The position numbers were made by a program, and so were the translations under genes. From Bdellovibrionales bacterium (GTDB lineage Bacteria; Bdellovibrionota; Bdellovibrionia; Bdellovibrionales; JAMPXM01): DNA of 38,007 bases. The stretch is from the NCBI GenBank assembly GCA_005808505.1, contig SYLX01000257.1:1-38007 (forward strand), written 5' to 3'. The notes beneath the pieces are model-generated. The model was not told the origin of the DNA. It made no database searches and saw only the letters and a program-made list of their open reading frames with translations. Each line of letters opens with the position of its first letter. The stretch's first letter is position 1. Shown piece after piece: positions 8,278 through 15,629 of this stretch.

Positions 8278-9657
8278 TTACAGGATGTTCGCCGCAAGTT
8301 CGGCGAGTTCTGAACGTTCGCCCTTCGAAAGCGTAACGTGAGCCGAGATCCGCTGTCCCTTGAATCGCTCAACCGAATACGTCAGTCCGCTCGTCGCCGA
8401 ATCCACGTAAGGGTTGTCGATCTGGTAAGCATCGCCCGTGAGAACGACTTTGGTTCCTTGCCCTGCGCGCGTCACGATCGTCTTGATCTCGTGAGGAGTC
8501 AGGTTCTGAGCTTCGTCGACGATCAAGTACTGATTCGGAATGGAGCGACCGCGAATGTAGGTCAGAGGCTCGATGTTCAACATGCCCTGATTGATGAGCT
8601 CTTGAGCTCGGCCGGCTGCCTTCTTATCGGCACCCATGAGGAACTCAACGTTGTCGAAGATCGGCTGCATCCAAGGATTCAGCTTTTGCTCAACGTCTCC
8701 CGGAAGGTAGCCGATATCGCGACCCATCGGGAAGATCGGTCGACTCACAAGCAAGCGTTGGAATCGTCCTTCATCGAGCGTCTTGTAAAGTCCTGCAGCA
8801 AGCGCCATGAGCGTCTTGCCCGTACCCGCTTTGCCAACGAGTGAAACAAAAAGAATCTCATCGTTCAGCAAGCAATCCATCGCAAACGTTTGTTCAACGT
8901 TTCGCGGGTGGATACCCCAGATGCTCTCTGTCGGACTGAGCAGCGGAACGATCCCGCCTTCTTTTTCACTCAAACGCCCGATCGCGCTGTGATTTGGATT
9001 CGAGCTATCACGCATGATCACGTATTGATTCGCGACCATCGTGCCGAAGGGACCGTTTGGATCGCGTGGGATCAAGCGATCTCGATAAAAATTGTTGATC
9101 ACTTCGGGATCGACTTCGATCTCCTTGTGACCTTCGTACATCTCCTCGATGTCGACCCGTTCAGGCTCGTAATCCTTCGCGTTGACGCCGAAGACGTCAG
9201 CTTTGATCCGCAAGTTGATATCTTTAGTGACGAGCTCTACGGATGCATCGGGATAATTTTTCTGAAGCGCTAAAGCCGTTGCTAAGATGCGGTTGTCGGC
9301 TTTGGTCGCATCGAGCTCGCGAGGCATTCCATCAACTTGGAAATCCGTGTTGACGTAAACCGTGCTCTTGGAATTGTCGAGCTTCACACCTTGCGAGAGA
9401 GGCCCCTCTGCGCGCAGCTGATCGATGAAGCGGCTGAACTGACGAGCGTTGCGTCCGTTTTCACCTAGATCGCGTTTGAAACGGTCGACTTCTTCGATCA
9501 CCGAGATCGGGATGTGGACATCGGCATCGAGGAACTTTTTGATCGCGAGAGCATCGAACAAAATCACGTTCGTATCAACGACGACTTTGCGATTGTTGTG
9601 ATCGGATTTCAGGGTCTGCGACGAATTCGTGGAACCACGATTACCGGGACCGGCCAC
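8278..9657 (-). CDS. PIN-PhoH fusion protein (PhoH2/YlaK-type ATPase)
   Basis: This 459-aa protein joins an N-terminal PIN ribonuclease domain (VVVDTNVI at 25-32 with catalytic D28, ADNRILATAL at 120-129, VTKDINLR at 143-150) to a C-terminal PhoH helicase-like ATPase with Walker A GKAGTGKT (275-282), a SRPIFPMGRDIGYLPG block (305-320) and Walker B YLIVDEAQN (377-385). Such fusions are reported to unwind and cut RNA. The GTG start at 9657 has an excellent AGGAGG site 4 nt upstream. The gene stands alone on the minus strand between slyD and the PilZ gene. All catalytic motifs appear intact. Confidence 0.92.
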   Translation of the reverse strand: MAGPGNRGSTNSSQTLKSDHNNRKVVVDTNVILFDALAIKKFLDADVHIPISVIEEVDRFKRDLGENGRNARQFSRFIDQLRAEGPLSQGVKLDNSKSTVYVNTDFQVDGMPRELDATKADNRILATALALQKNYPDASVELVTKDINLRIKADVFGVNAKDYEPERVDIEEMYEGHKEIEVDPEVINNFYRDRLIPRDPNGPFGTMVANQYVIMRDSSNPNHSAIGRLSEKEGGIVPLLSPTESIWGIHPRNVEQTFAMDCLLNDEILFVSLVGKAGTGKTLMALAAGLYKTLDEGRFQRLLVSRPIFPMGRDIGYLPGDVEQKLNPWMQPIFDNVEFLMGADKKAAGRAQELINQGMLNIEPLTYIRGRSIPNQYLIVDEAQNLTPHEIKTIVTRAGQGTKVVLTGDAYQIDNPYVDSATSGLTYSVERFKGQRISAHVTLSKGERSELAELAANIL

Positions 9658-9783
9658 TCTTCCTCCTTGCGGATCCGGCCTTACGGATGGTGCTGAAGGG
9701 AGCGAGCGGCTTCATGCACGCCCGGACCTTCGACCCGGACCCGGTCTAACGTCTATTGCATGACATCGACCGGAAGAAGTACA

Positions 9784-9813
9784 CAAAAAAAGAAGGGCTC
9801 CGAACCGGAGCCC
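9784..9813 (-). terminator. Rho-independent terminator of the PilZ gene
   Basis: A perfect 7-bp GC-rich stem (9795-9801 with 9807-9813) with a 5-nt loop. On the minus strand it is followed by TTC and seven T. On the plus strand a T-rich stretch also follows, so it may act in both directions. Confidence 0.85.
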
Positions 9814-9868
9814 CAAGTTTTTATTTCTAAATGAAAGCTAGGATTTCGTGATGCTCCCAGCTTTGGTC

Positions 9869-10390
9869 TTATCGGCGAAGTCCTGAGACCATAACGTCGC
9901 CTTGATCTGTGCGAAGTGACGCCGAAACCGTCTCGATGAATTTGACGAAGTGATGCAGCGCCACGTCGTTGATCGTGCCTTTGGCGAACATACCACCGTG
10001 GCGAACGACACCTTCTTCGAGAATAGTGCGTACGTTTGCAACCTTTACGACGAAGGGGAAGAACGTCTGCTGGTTTAGATAAACGCGAAACCCAACTTCT
10101 TCTCCGATTTGAAACTTACCGCCGGCAACGTCGGTGTCGAAAGCGATCCCGTCCTCGGAGATATCATAAATAGTGACCTTCTGGAGTCCGCGCTCGGGGA
10201 TGATCACGTGCGCACCGATGAACTCTGAAAGAATTGTACGGCGAACTTTGCGTCGTTCATGCGTGAGCATTTCATTGCGACGCTCGGTCATGTCGAGCAC
10301 GGGTGCCGTATTATCCGAATGTGTGCCCTCGACTTTGTCCTGGTTCGGTCGGCGCGATTTCAAGTCGATGACATTATTCGATTTGTTCAT
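9869..10390 (-). CDS. PilZ-domain cyclic-di-GMP receptor protein
   Basis: This 173-aa protein has a disordered charged N-terminus (1-40) and then a PilZ domain with both c-di-GMP binding motifs: RRKVRR (46-51) for RxxxR and DISEDG (76-81) for the D/NxSxxG motif. Single-domain PilZ proteins act as cytoplasmic receptors that pass the c-di-GMP signal on to motility or secretion machines. The ribosome binding site is a G-run 4 nt before the ATG. The gene is monocistronic with a terminator behind it. The dgcB homologue at 15630-16565 is a plausible source of its ligand, but no direct link is visible. Confidence 0.9.
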   Translation of the reverse strand: MNKSNNVIDLKSRRPNQDKVEGTHSDNTAPVLDMTERRNEMLTHERRKVRRTILSEFIGAHVIIPERGLQKVTIYDISEDGIAFDTDVAGGKFQIGEEVGFRVYLNQQTFFPFVVKVANVRTILEEGVVRHGGMFAKGTINDVALHHFVKFIETVSASLRTDQGDVMVSGLRR

Positions 10391-10453
10391 TGATCCCCCT
10401 TCATTCCTTCACATCTATCGGGAAAAAATCGTCACAGCTTGAGGCAGGTTCGA

Positions 10454-10482
10454 TAGACAAAAGAAAAGGGGTCGCATAGAGT
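10454..10482 (+). promoter_or_regulatory. Sigma70-type promoter of the TonB-like gene
   Basis: -35 TAGACA (10454-10459), 17-nt spacer, -10 TAGAGT (10477-10482). The ATG follows after 9 nt. The AGGAG just before the ATG is too close to serve as a normal Shine-Dalgarno site, so a leaderless or nearly leaderless mRNA is likely. Confidence 0.55.
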
Positions 10483-10491
10483 CCAAGGAGA

Positions 10492-11484
10492 ATGACGTAC
10501 TTTCGCGTACTTATCATCAGTTTCGTCATCCATACCGTCTTGGCGATTTTTTTATCGCTGTTGCCGGCACCCGAGCGTCTCGATTTGAGTCAGCGCGATC
10601 TCACTGTTATCGACCTTCTCGAACAACCCGAACTCGCCAAACGTCCTCGTCAAGAAGCTCGCGATCAACAGACCTTTGTCCGCAATGCACCTGTTCCCGA
10701 AAAACTTCTCTCGCCGGAGGAGCGCGAAGCTCGCTTCGCATCCGAAGAAGATCGGAACGTCATCGAAGAACAACGCGCGCGCGAAAATGACATGACGGCA
10801 AATCGTTCGCCCTTGGCAGCGAACCAAGCTCAACGGCAGCAGCCGCAAGCGCAGCAGCGAAAGACAGCGCGCTCGAATACGAATCGTCGCTCCAATCTCG
10901 ACCTCACTCCGAAGTCGCCGCTTGATCGTGCGAAAGATGAGTTGCAGCGCCCGCAAAGCCAGGAAGGTCCTGACGACATCCCCGTTGCCGGATTGAATCC
11001 GCGTCGCGAAAGCGCATCGCAATCTGCTGAGGGGTCGCAAGCTTTTCCAGGGGAACGCGGCGTCTCGACTTTTGGTGAGGTTGTTCCGCCCGACGTCAAG
11101 TTCGGGGAATTCACGGCCCTCAATACGGATCGACATCTTTACTACACGTTCTACGCTCGCATGGAAGAGATGATCCGCAATCGTTGGGTGAATTACGTGC
11201 GCGCCGCGATCTACAGCTTACCCGCCGATGCACGAACCGAAACGGGCCGTGACTCGTGGACGACGAAGCTCGAGATAGTGCTCGACGGAAACGGACAATT
11301 CAAAAAAGCGATTCTTCAAGAGAGTTCTGGCATCCGGAGCCTCGACTCGGCTCCGGTCCAGGCCTTTCGCGATGCGGGTCAATTCCCGAATCCGCCCGCC
11401 GAAATGGTGAAAGAAGACGGCACTATTCGCATCTACTACGCGTTCAACGTTGACATGGTTTCTCGCTACGCCTCGAAGCCTTAA
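10492..11484 (+). CDS. TonB-like energy-transducer protein
   Basis: This 330-aa protein has the TonB layout: one N-terminal membrane segment (about 5-25), a long periplasmic charged and glutamine-rich spacer (50-190), and a C-terminal TonB_C-like domain (about 215-325; YARMEEMIRNRWVNYVRAAI, then LEIVLDGNGQFKKAILQESS and FPNPPAEMV). It should link the inner membrane to the outer membrane. No exbB/exbD genes lie nearby. The outer-membrane barrel and lipoprotein genes follow on the same strand after 93 nt, which suggests an envelope role. It could equally be one of the AgmX/GltJ-like parts of a motility or adhesion machine. Confidence 0.75.
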   Translation: MTYFRVLIISFVIHTVLAIFLSLLPAPERLDLSQRDLTVIDLLEQPELAKRPRQEARDQQTFVRNAPVPEKLLSPEEREARFASEEDRNVIEEQRARENDMTANRSPLAANQAQRQQPQAQQRKTARSNTNRRSNLDLTPKSPLDRAKDELQRPQSQEGPDDIPVAGLNPRRESASQSAEGSQAFPGERGVSTFGEVVPPDVKFGEFTALNTDRHLYYTFYARMEEMIRNRWVNYVRAAIYSLPADARTETGRDSWTTKLEIVLDGNGQFKKAILQESSGIRSLDSAPVQAFRDAGQFPNPPAEMVKEDGTIRIYYAFNVDMVSRYASKP

Positions 11485-11564
11485 TCAATAGACGATCGCA
11501 ACGAAGGTCCTGCTCAGGAGCGCTCCGATACGTTCTGGACCCACTCCCCTCTTATCGCCTGCGC

Positions 11565-11570
11565 TACAAT
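11565..11570 (+). promoter_or_regulatory. -10 box directly before the barrel-protein gene
   Basis: TACAAT (5 of 6 match to TATAAT) ends 7 nt before the ATG at 11578. No convincing -35 box is seen at 16-18 nt spacing. With no separate Shine-Dalgarno site, this would again produce a leaderless mRNA. Confidence 0.4.
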
Positions 11571-11577
11571 CAAAGAG

Positions 11578-12171
11578 ATGAAACGCATTCTCGCTTTCGC
11601 GCTCGTTACTCTCTCGAGTCTCATGATCACGGCTCCCGCTTTCGCCGGCTTCGTCGAAATCGGTGGAAGTGGAAGCTACCGCAAATCCAATATCGACACC
11701 GATGCCTACGACGAGTCGCTCTCGATCACTGGCTCGCTCGCCTACTACTTCAATGAAGCATCGGCGATCGAACTCAGCTATACGGATGGCAACAACAAGC
11801 GCTCGATTTCGGAGAATGATCCGAATGGTCACATCACGAAGTTGCACTACGAAACATTGGGCTTCGATTTCATGTACACGCTGGGAAAAAAAGAATCGAC
11901 GATTCGCCCTTACCTGAAGATCGGGACCAACTACATCCTCAAGAAGAGGATCATTGACCAGTTCCGCGGTCCCGACGGAGAGTGGAGAGAAGCCGATGTC
12001 CGCGAAGATGAACCTGGCCTCGTACCGAGCGCGGGCGCAGGCTTCCGGTTAGGCTTAACGGAAACCCTCTCGCTCAAGATTGGAGTCGACGGTTGGAGCA
12101 GTCGTCCCTTGAACAAACCTCCCGTGACTTTCGATTGGTTCGGCCGCGCTGGGCTCTCTTTGCTCTTCTGA
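11578..12171 (+). CDS. Outer-membrane beta-barrel protein
   Basis: This 197-aa protein has a signal peptide (residues 1-23, cleaved after AFA) and then alternating amphipathic strands typical of a small eight-stranded barrel (OmpA/OmpW-like): SITGSLAYYFNEASAIELSY, FDFMYTLGKKES, IRPYLKIGTNYIL, SAGAGFRLGLTETLSLKIG. It ends in LSLLF with a terminal phenylalanine, the usual Bam recognition signature. No specific substrate can be given. The next gene begins inside its last 79 nt in another frame. Confidence 0.85.
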   Translation: MKRILAFALVTLSSLMITAPAFAGFVEIGGSGSYRKSNIDTDAYDESLSITGSLAYYFNEASAIELSYTDGNNKRSISENDPNGHITKLHYETLGFDFMYTLGKKESTIRPYLKIGTNYILKKRIIDQFRGPDGEWREADVREDEPGLVPSAGAGFRLGLTETLSLKIGVDGWSSRPLNKPPVTFDWFGRAGLSLLF

Positions 12172-13190
12172 TCTTTCTTCCGCTCTTATCCGGCTGCCAG
12201 GTTACCTACCTCATTAAAAGTGCTTACTGGCAAGCGGGCCTCTTGAACTCGCGCGTTCCGATCGACGAGGCGCTGAGCGATCCAAACTTAAGCGAAGAAC
12301 AAAAAAGAAAACTTCGCCTCGCGCAAGAAGCTCGTGCCTTCGCAGAAACGCAATTAGGTCTAAAACCCACGCAGAACTACACCTCTTACGTTCAGCTCGA
12401 TCGACCCTACGTTACCTACGTCGTAAGCGCTGCTCACAAGAACAAACTTGAAGCGTACAAGTGGTGGTTTCCGATCATTGGCTCGGTCCCCTACAAAGGT
12501 TACTTCAATCCAGATGGCGCTAAAGAAGAAGCGGATCGGATGAAGAAGAAAGATCTCGACGTTTACGTACGAGGCGTTTCTGCCTACAGCACGCTCGGCT
12601 GGTTCAAGGATCCGATCCTCTCGAGCATGCTGGCGTACAAAGATCACGATCTCGTCAACACGATCATTCACGAAACGGTTCACGCCACCATTTACGTCAA
12701 GAGCGAAGCCGACTTCAATGAACGCCTAGCGGTCTTCATCGGCAACAAAGGGGCTGAAGAGTATTATCGTTCAAAAGAGGGGCCCAACAGCAAAACGCTC
12801 AGCACGATGCGCGATGATCTTCACGATGAGCGCTTGTTCTCGGATTTCATTTCTAAAGAAGTTCAATCGATCGAGAAATGGTATGAAGAGAGGCTTTCAC
12901 GCCCTCTTTCCGAAGAAGAGCGCCAAGCTCGGCTCAAGGAAATTCAGACTCGGTTCGCTACGGAAGTCCGGCCGAAGTTGAAGTTAGCCGACTCGTACAA
13001 AAACTTCGAAACGATCGAGCTCAATAACGCTCGTTTAGTCAATTACCGGCTCTACTTCGAGAATCTCGACGACTTCGAACGCGTCTTCGAAAAGCTCGGT
13101 CGCGATTTCAAAAAGATGCTTGAGTTCTGCAAAACGCTCGAGAAAGCAGAAGATCCAAAAGCTGAACTTGCGAAAGCGGCAGGTTCATGA
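12093..13190 (+). CDS. Lipoprotein of the PF10023 putative aminopeptidase family
   Basis: This protein (365 aa from TTG 12093) has a signal sequence ending in lipobox LLSGC (Cys 35), so it should be a lipoprotein. The zinc motif HETVH is at 193-197, with a likely third ligand in DFNERLAVFIG (E210). Sequence and length fit the predicted aminopeptidase family PF10023 (DUF2265). TTG 12093 has a GGAG site 7 nt upstream; TTG 12135 would give a more ordinary signal peptide and is a fair alternative. Either way the start lies inside the barrel-protein gene, with 79 or 37 nt shared, so expression is coupled. Substrate unknown. Confidence 0.85.
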   Translation: MEQSSLEQTSRDFRLVRPRWALFALLIFLPLLSGCQVTYLIKSAYWQAGLLNSRVPIDEALSDPNLSEEQKRKLRLAQEARAFAETQLGLKPTQNYTSYVQLDRPYVTYVVSAAHKNKLEAYKWWFPIIGSVPYKGYFNPDGAKEEADRMKKKDLDVYVRGVSAYSTLGWFKDPILSSMLAYKDHDLVNTIIHETVHATIYVKSEADFNERLAVFIGNKGAEEYYRSKEGPNSKTLSTMRDDLHDERLFSDFISKEVQSIEKWYEERLSRPLSEEERQARLKEIQTRFATEVRPKLKLADSYKNFETIELNNARLVNYRLYFENLDDFERVFEKLGRDFKKMLEFCKTLEKAEDPKAELAKAAGS

Positions 13191-13192
13191 AA

Positions 13193-13220
13193 AACGGCGC
13201 GAGCTTTCACCCGCGCCGTT
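13193..13220. terminator. Bidirectional terminator between convergent genes
   Basis: A perfect 9-bp stem (13193-13201 with 13212-13220) with a 10-nt loop. On the minus strand the stem runs into five T, serving the sigma-factor operon. On the plus strand a T/C-rich stretch follows, serving the lipoprotein gene. Confidence 0.8.
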
Positions 13221-13234
13221 CCTGCCTTTCGCTT

Positions 13235-13606
13235 TTACGCCCGATCTACCGCGCGGGCGTTGCTACGATAAAGTGCTCCCATCACTAGATCCGTCCAGCT
13301 GAGCTGAGCACCTTCGGACTCCGTCACATCCTTCGACTTTTGATCGGCTTCTTCGACCGCGGCCATGATCTTCTCATGAAGGCGATCGTAGAAGCGGCCG
13401 TCTTCCGGCATTACCACGTCATCACAAGCCTCAACGAGCTTGCGCGTTTTTTCCAGCCACTCGGCGCGCCATTTCTTTTCCGCCGTATGAGCGTCGGCTC
13501 GCGTTGGGGTGGGACTTGCTTGAGCTTCCTTCTTCATTCTTGCCTCGTTTCCCAAGGTCGGACCGGTTGCACCGGCTGTAGATTGCACTTGAAAGTTCAG
13601 TCTCAC
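13235..13606 (-). CDS. Small soluble protein coupled to the ECF sigma factor
   Basis: The 123-aa protein starts at GTG 13606, which overlaps the sigma-factor stop codon (GTGA). A GGTGG site lies just upstream. No membrane segment, zinc-binding CxxC motif or signal peptide is visible. The first 45 residues are low-complexity; the rest is helical (KKWRAEWLEKTRKLVEA, FYDRLHEKIMAAVEEAD) and ends LSWTDLVMGALYRSNARA. The position immediately behind an ECF sigma gene is where anti-sigma factors usually lie, and short cytoplasmic helical anti-sigma domains exist. The function is therefore guessed from position only. Confidence 0.7.
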   Translation of the reverse strand: MRLNFQVQSTAGATGPTLGNEARMKKEAQASPTPTRADAHTAEKKWRAEWLEKTRKLVEACDDVVMPEDGRFYDRLHEKIMAAVEEADQKSKDVTESEGAQLSWTDLVMGALYRSNARAVDRA

Positions 13607-14217
13607 ATTTCCACCTCTCCGTACGTTGTTAGCATGTCTCCGGTACGCCCGAAGTCATCGCGAAACCCTTCGGACTCGTCCATCGCTTCGATCCGCTCGC
13701 GCAGTTTCAAAAGCGCGTGTCGGTAATTCGCTTTGGCCGTGTCGTACGGGCATCCCATGATTTGGGCGATCTCCTTGAAACTCAGATCCTCGAAAATTCG
13801 AAGACTGAGCGCCATGCGCTGGCGTTCGGGCAATCGCTCAATCTCGGCGCGAAGGCGTCTCTTTACATCCGCTTGCAAGAGCTCCGTCTCCGCACCCGGA
13901 TCGACCCCTACGGGAACGTCCTCGACGTTGACGGAACTCTGCACGAGATCGAACGCCTTTCCGCGAAACCGATTGCGCGCGGTATTCAAGGCGATTTGGT
14001 AGAGCCAGCTTTTGAAACTCGAGCGACCCTCGAAGAGATGAATCTTCTGGTACGCCTTGATGAAGCTCTCTTGAACGATGTCCTCGGCGGTCGCTTGTTC
14101 TTTGGTGAACCGGAGGCTCAACCGCAGTAGCGAACGTTGATGCCGTTGCACCAACTCCGAGAATGATTTTCTGTTTCCGCCTTTCACTTCGCCCACGAGT
14201 TCGACATCTGTTTTCAT
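13603..14217 (-). CDS. ECF-type RNA polymerase sigma factor
   Basis: This 204-aa protein has sigma region 2 (about 20-85: FSELVQRHQRSLLRLSLRF, EDIVQESFIKAYQKI, FKSWLYQIALNTARNRFR) and region 4 (about 125-175: LPERQRMALSLRIFEDLSFK and EIAQIMGCPYDTAKANYRHA). This is the RpoE-like ECF layout without region 1 or 3. It should direct polymerase to a small regulon. The downstream gene overlaps it by 4 nt and may be its regulator. A perfect inverted repeat (14294-14316) lies 77 nt before the start and could be an operator. No ECF-type autoregulatory promoter is obvious to me. Confidence 0.93.
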   Translation of the reverse strand: MKTDVELVGEVKGGNRKSFSELVQRHQRSLLRLSLRFTKEQATAEDIVQESFIKAYQKIHLFEGRSSFKSWLYQIALNTARNRFRGKAFDLVQSSVNVEDVPVGVDPGAETELLQADVKRRLRAEIERLPERQRMALSLRIFEDLSFKEIAQIMGCPYDTAKANYRHALLKLRERIEAMDESEGFRDDFGRTGDMLTTYGEVEM

Positions 14218-14622
14218 CAGCGTGCCTACCGCTCCCTATGACAAGCCCAACGGCTAGTCGGGTTAGCGGCCCCCCAAATTTTTTGACCCCAGAGCGTTCA
14301 GAAGAACTCTGAACGCATCTCCTGCTTTCTCATTAAGCAGAACTGATGCCGCACACTTTCGGAGACCTTGTGGCTCCGAATTGGAGGGAAACGAGAGATA
14401 AGTACGCGAAGCGTGGTGCGAAGCTTCACCAAGTGGTTTTGATGCGTGGGAATTGATTACAGGACCGGTGCCGAGTGACCCCTAGGGATTGGGGTCGGAA
14501 TCAAACAAGAACACTAGGATTAGTGAACGGTCCTCTCGATAGGAGGGATAACAATGAATTATGGAGGCCGCCGTGAGAGCCGCTGCCAGAGCAGCTCTCA
14601 CGTGGTCCAGTCGCAAACAGGA
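14218..14622. ncRNA. Hairpin-rich 405-nt gap; possible structured RNA
   Basis: No credible gene fills this gap. It holds a row of stem-loops: 14294-14302/14308-14316 (perfect 9 bp), 14322-14327/14335-14340, 14358-14364/14374-14380 (7 bp), 14408-14412/14423-14427, and a nested pair 14453-14458/14499-14504 enclosing 14477-14482/14491-14496. A last stem is at 14571-14579/14593-14601. Such density suggests a folded transcript, on either strand, or a set of regulatory hairpins. I do not recognise tmRNA, RNase P, SRP, 6S RNA or a known riboswitch here. No clear promoter or U-tract terminator delimits it. Confidence 0.3.
14294..14316. repeat. Perfect 9-bp inverted repeat upstream of the sigma factor
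   Basis: GCGTTCAGA and its exact complement flank a 5-nt centre. It lacks a T-run on either side, so an operator for a dimeric regulator fits better than a terminator. Confidence 0.6.
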
Positions 14623-15045
14623 TTAGTTCTGCTTGTTCATTTTCTTAATGAGGTTCGTGCAGAACGTGATGCCTTCGTCTGTCTTCAAGGGAGCGCCGTT
14701 GAGATCCAAGCAACCATTCTTTTGGATCGAAGCCGACATATCAACGACCTGTTGGCAAACGCCAGCGAGCGCAAAGCCACCGAACTGACCTGAGTTCAAA
14801 AGCTTCTCCATCGCTTCGTTCGGAGTAGCGAGCATCTCGAGAACGGGAGAGACCGCCGTCTTCAAACCTTTGATGTCGGATTCGCTGAGCTTCTCGCCGC
14901 CGAACTCACCTTTGTCGATCACGGATTTAGCGTTGCAGTAGAGTTCGAACGTTTGATCCTTCGAGAGATCTTTGTCGGACTCAGCTTGAGCGTGCGCGAA
15001 CGTAGAAACGGAAACCATGGCCATCACGAGGAATGCGAATTTCAT
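14623..15045 (-). CDS. Secreted four-cysteine protein, paralogue A
   Basis: This 140-aa protein has a signal peptide (1-20, cleaved after AHA) and a small helical mature domain with four cysteines (C37, C97, C112, C129). The C-terminal signature is GCxDxxGAPLxxxEGIxFC. The neighbouring gene encodes a paralogue with the same spacing. The four cysteines probably form two disulfides in the periplasm. A good AGGAG site lies before the ATG, 17 nt behind the upstream gene, so both form an operon. I know no family or function. Confidence 0.85.
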   Translation of the reverse strand: MKFAFLVMAMVSVSTFAHAQAESDKDLSKDQTFELYCNAKSVIDKGEFGGEKLSESDIKGLKTAVSPVLEMLATPNEAMEKLLNSGQFGGFALAGVCQQVVDMSASIQKNGCLDLNGAPLKTDEGITFCTNLIKKMNKQN

Positions 15046-15062
15046 CTTTAACTCCTTGGGGT

Positions 15063-15494
15063 TTACTTATCTTTTGAAATCGATTTGAAAAGTGCGCGGC
15101 AATACTGAATGCCTTCCTCCGCGTTGAGAGGTGCGCCGCTCATGTCTTTACAGCCTTTTTGGGCAACAACATCCGACATCTGAATCACGAGGTCGCAAGC
15201 CACGGCAACGCCGATCGCGGCTCCGAAATTTACGCTCGGATCGCCTAGGACCGATTGCAATTTTTTGGGATTCACGAGGATCTCTTGAATCGATTGCGCT
15301 TCCGCTTTCAGGGAAGACATTTGTTCAGCCGAGAGCTTCTTTCCATCGGCAATGCCTTTGAAGAGTACCTGCTCGGTGTTGCAGTAAGCCTCATGGATGA
15401 GTTCGGCTTTGGGCTTTTCGGCTTCGGCTGCGTCTTGGGCCTTTGCGAGAGTAGGCACTACGAAAAGCACTGCGAGAAATAAGAAAGCTTTCAT
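15063..15494 (-). CDS. Secreted four-cysteine protein, paralogue B
   Basis: This 143-aa protein starts at ATG 15494 with GGAG 6 nt upstream; a longer frame to 15524 is rejected because it would precede the signal peptide. Residues 1-20 form the signal peptide (LFLAVLFVVPTLAKAQ). The cysteines C38, C100, C115 and C132 match those of the downstream paralogue, as does GCKDMSGAPLNAEEGIQYC. The pair arose by tandem duplication and has diverged well. Probable periplasmic or outer-membrane-associated protein of unknown role. Confidence 0.85.
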   Translation of the reverse strand: MKAFLFLAVLFVVPTLAKAQDAAEAEKPKAELIHEAYCNTEQVLFKGIADGKKLSAEQMSSLKAEAQSIQEILVNPKKLQSVLGDPSVNFGAAIGVAVACDLVIQMSDVVAQKGCKDMSGAPLNAEEGIQYCRALFKSISKDK

Positions 15495-15547
15495 CTTGGA
15501 CTCCGTAAAGATGTCCGGATGCAATCCACTTTCTGTACCGGGACGGT

Positions 15548-15562
15548 GGACGTTATACGTCC
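15548..15562 (-). promoter_or_regulatory. Palindrome over a -10-like box before the paralogue pair
   Basis: GGACG and CGTCC flank TTATA. On the minus strand the centre reads TATAAC (15557-15552), a fair -10 box, 57 nt before the ATG. The -35 is not clear. A palindrome centred on the -10 box would suit a repressor site. Short repeats CCACCGTC lie on both sides. Confidence 0.35.
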
Positions 15563-15593
15563 TTTGAACCGTTAGGAACCTGACGGTGGCCCC

Positions 15594-15626
15594 AAAAAAG
15601 GCATCGCGGGCTTTGGACCCGCGATG
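15594..15626 (-). terminator. Rho-independent terminator of dgcB
   Basis: A perfect 9-bp stem (15602-15610 with 15618-15626) with a 7-nt loop. On the minus strand it is followed by CC and six T. It lies directly behind the dgcB stop codon. Confidence 0.9.
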
Positions 15627-15629
15627 AAC

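Noticed and set aside
14554-14793. 79-codon frame with an ideal AGGAGG site 7 nt upstream
   Set aside because: Most of it is antisense to the four-cysteine gene and the composition is not protein-like; the good site may be chance within the structured gap.
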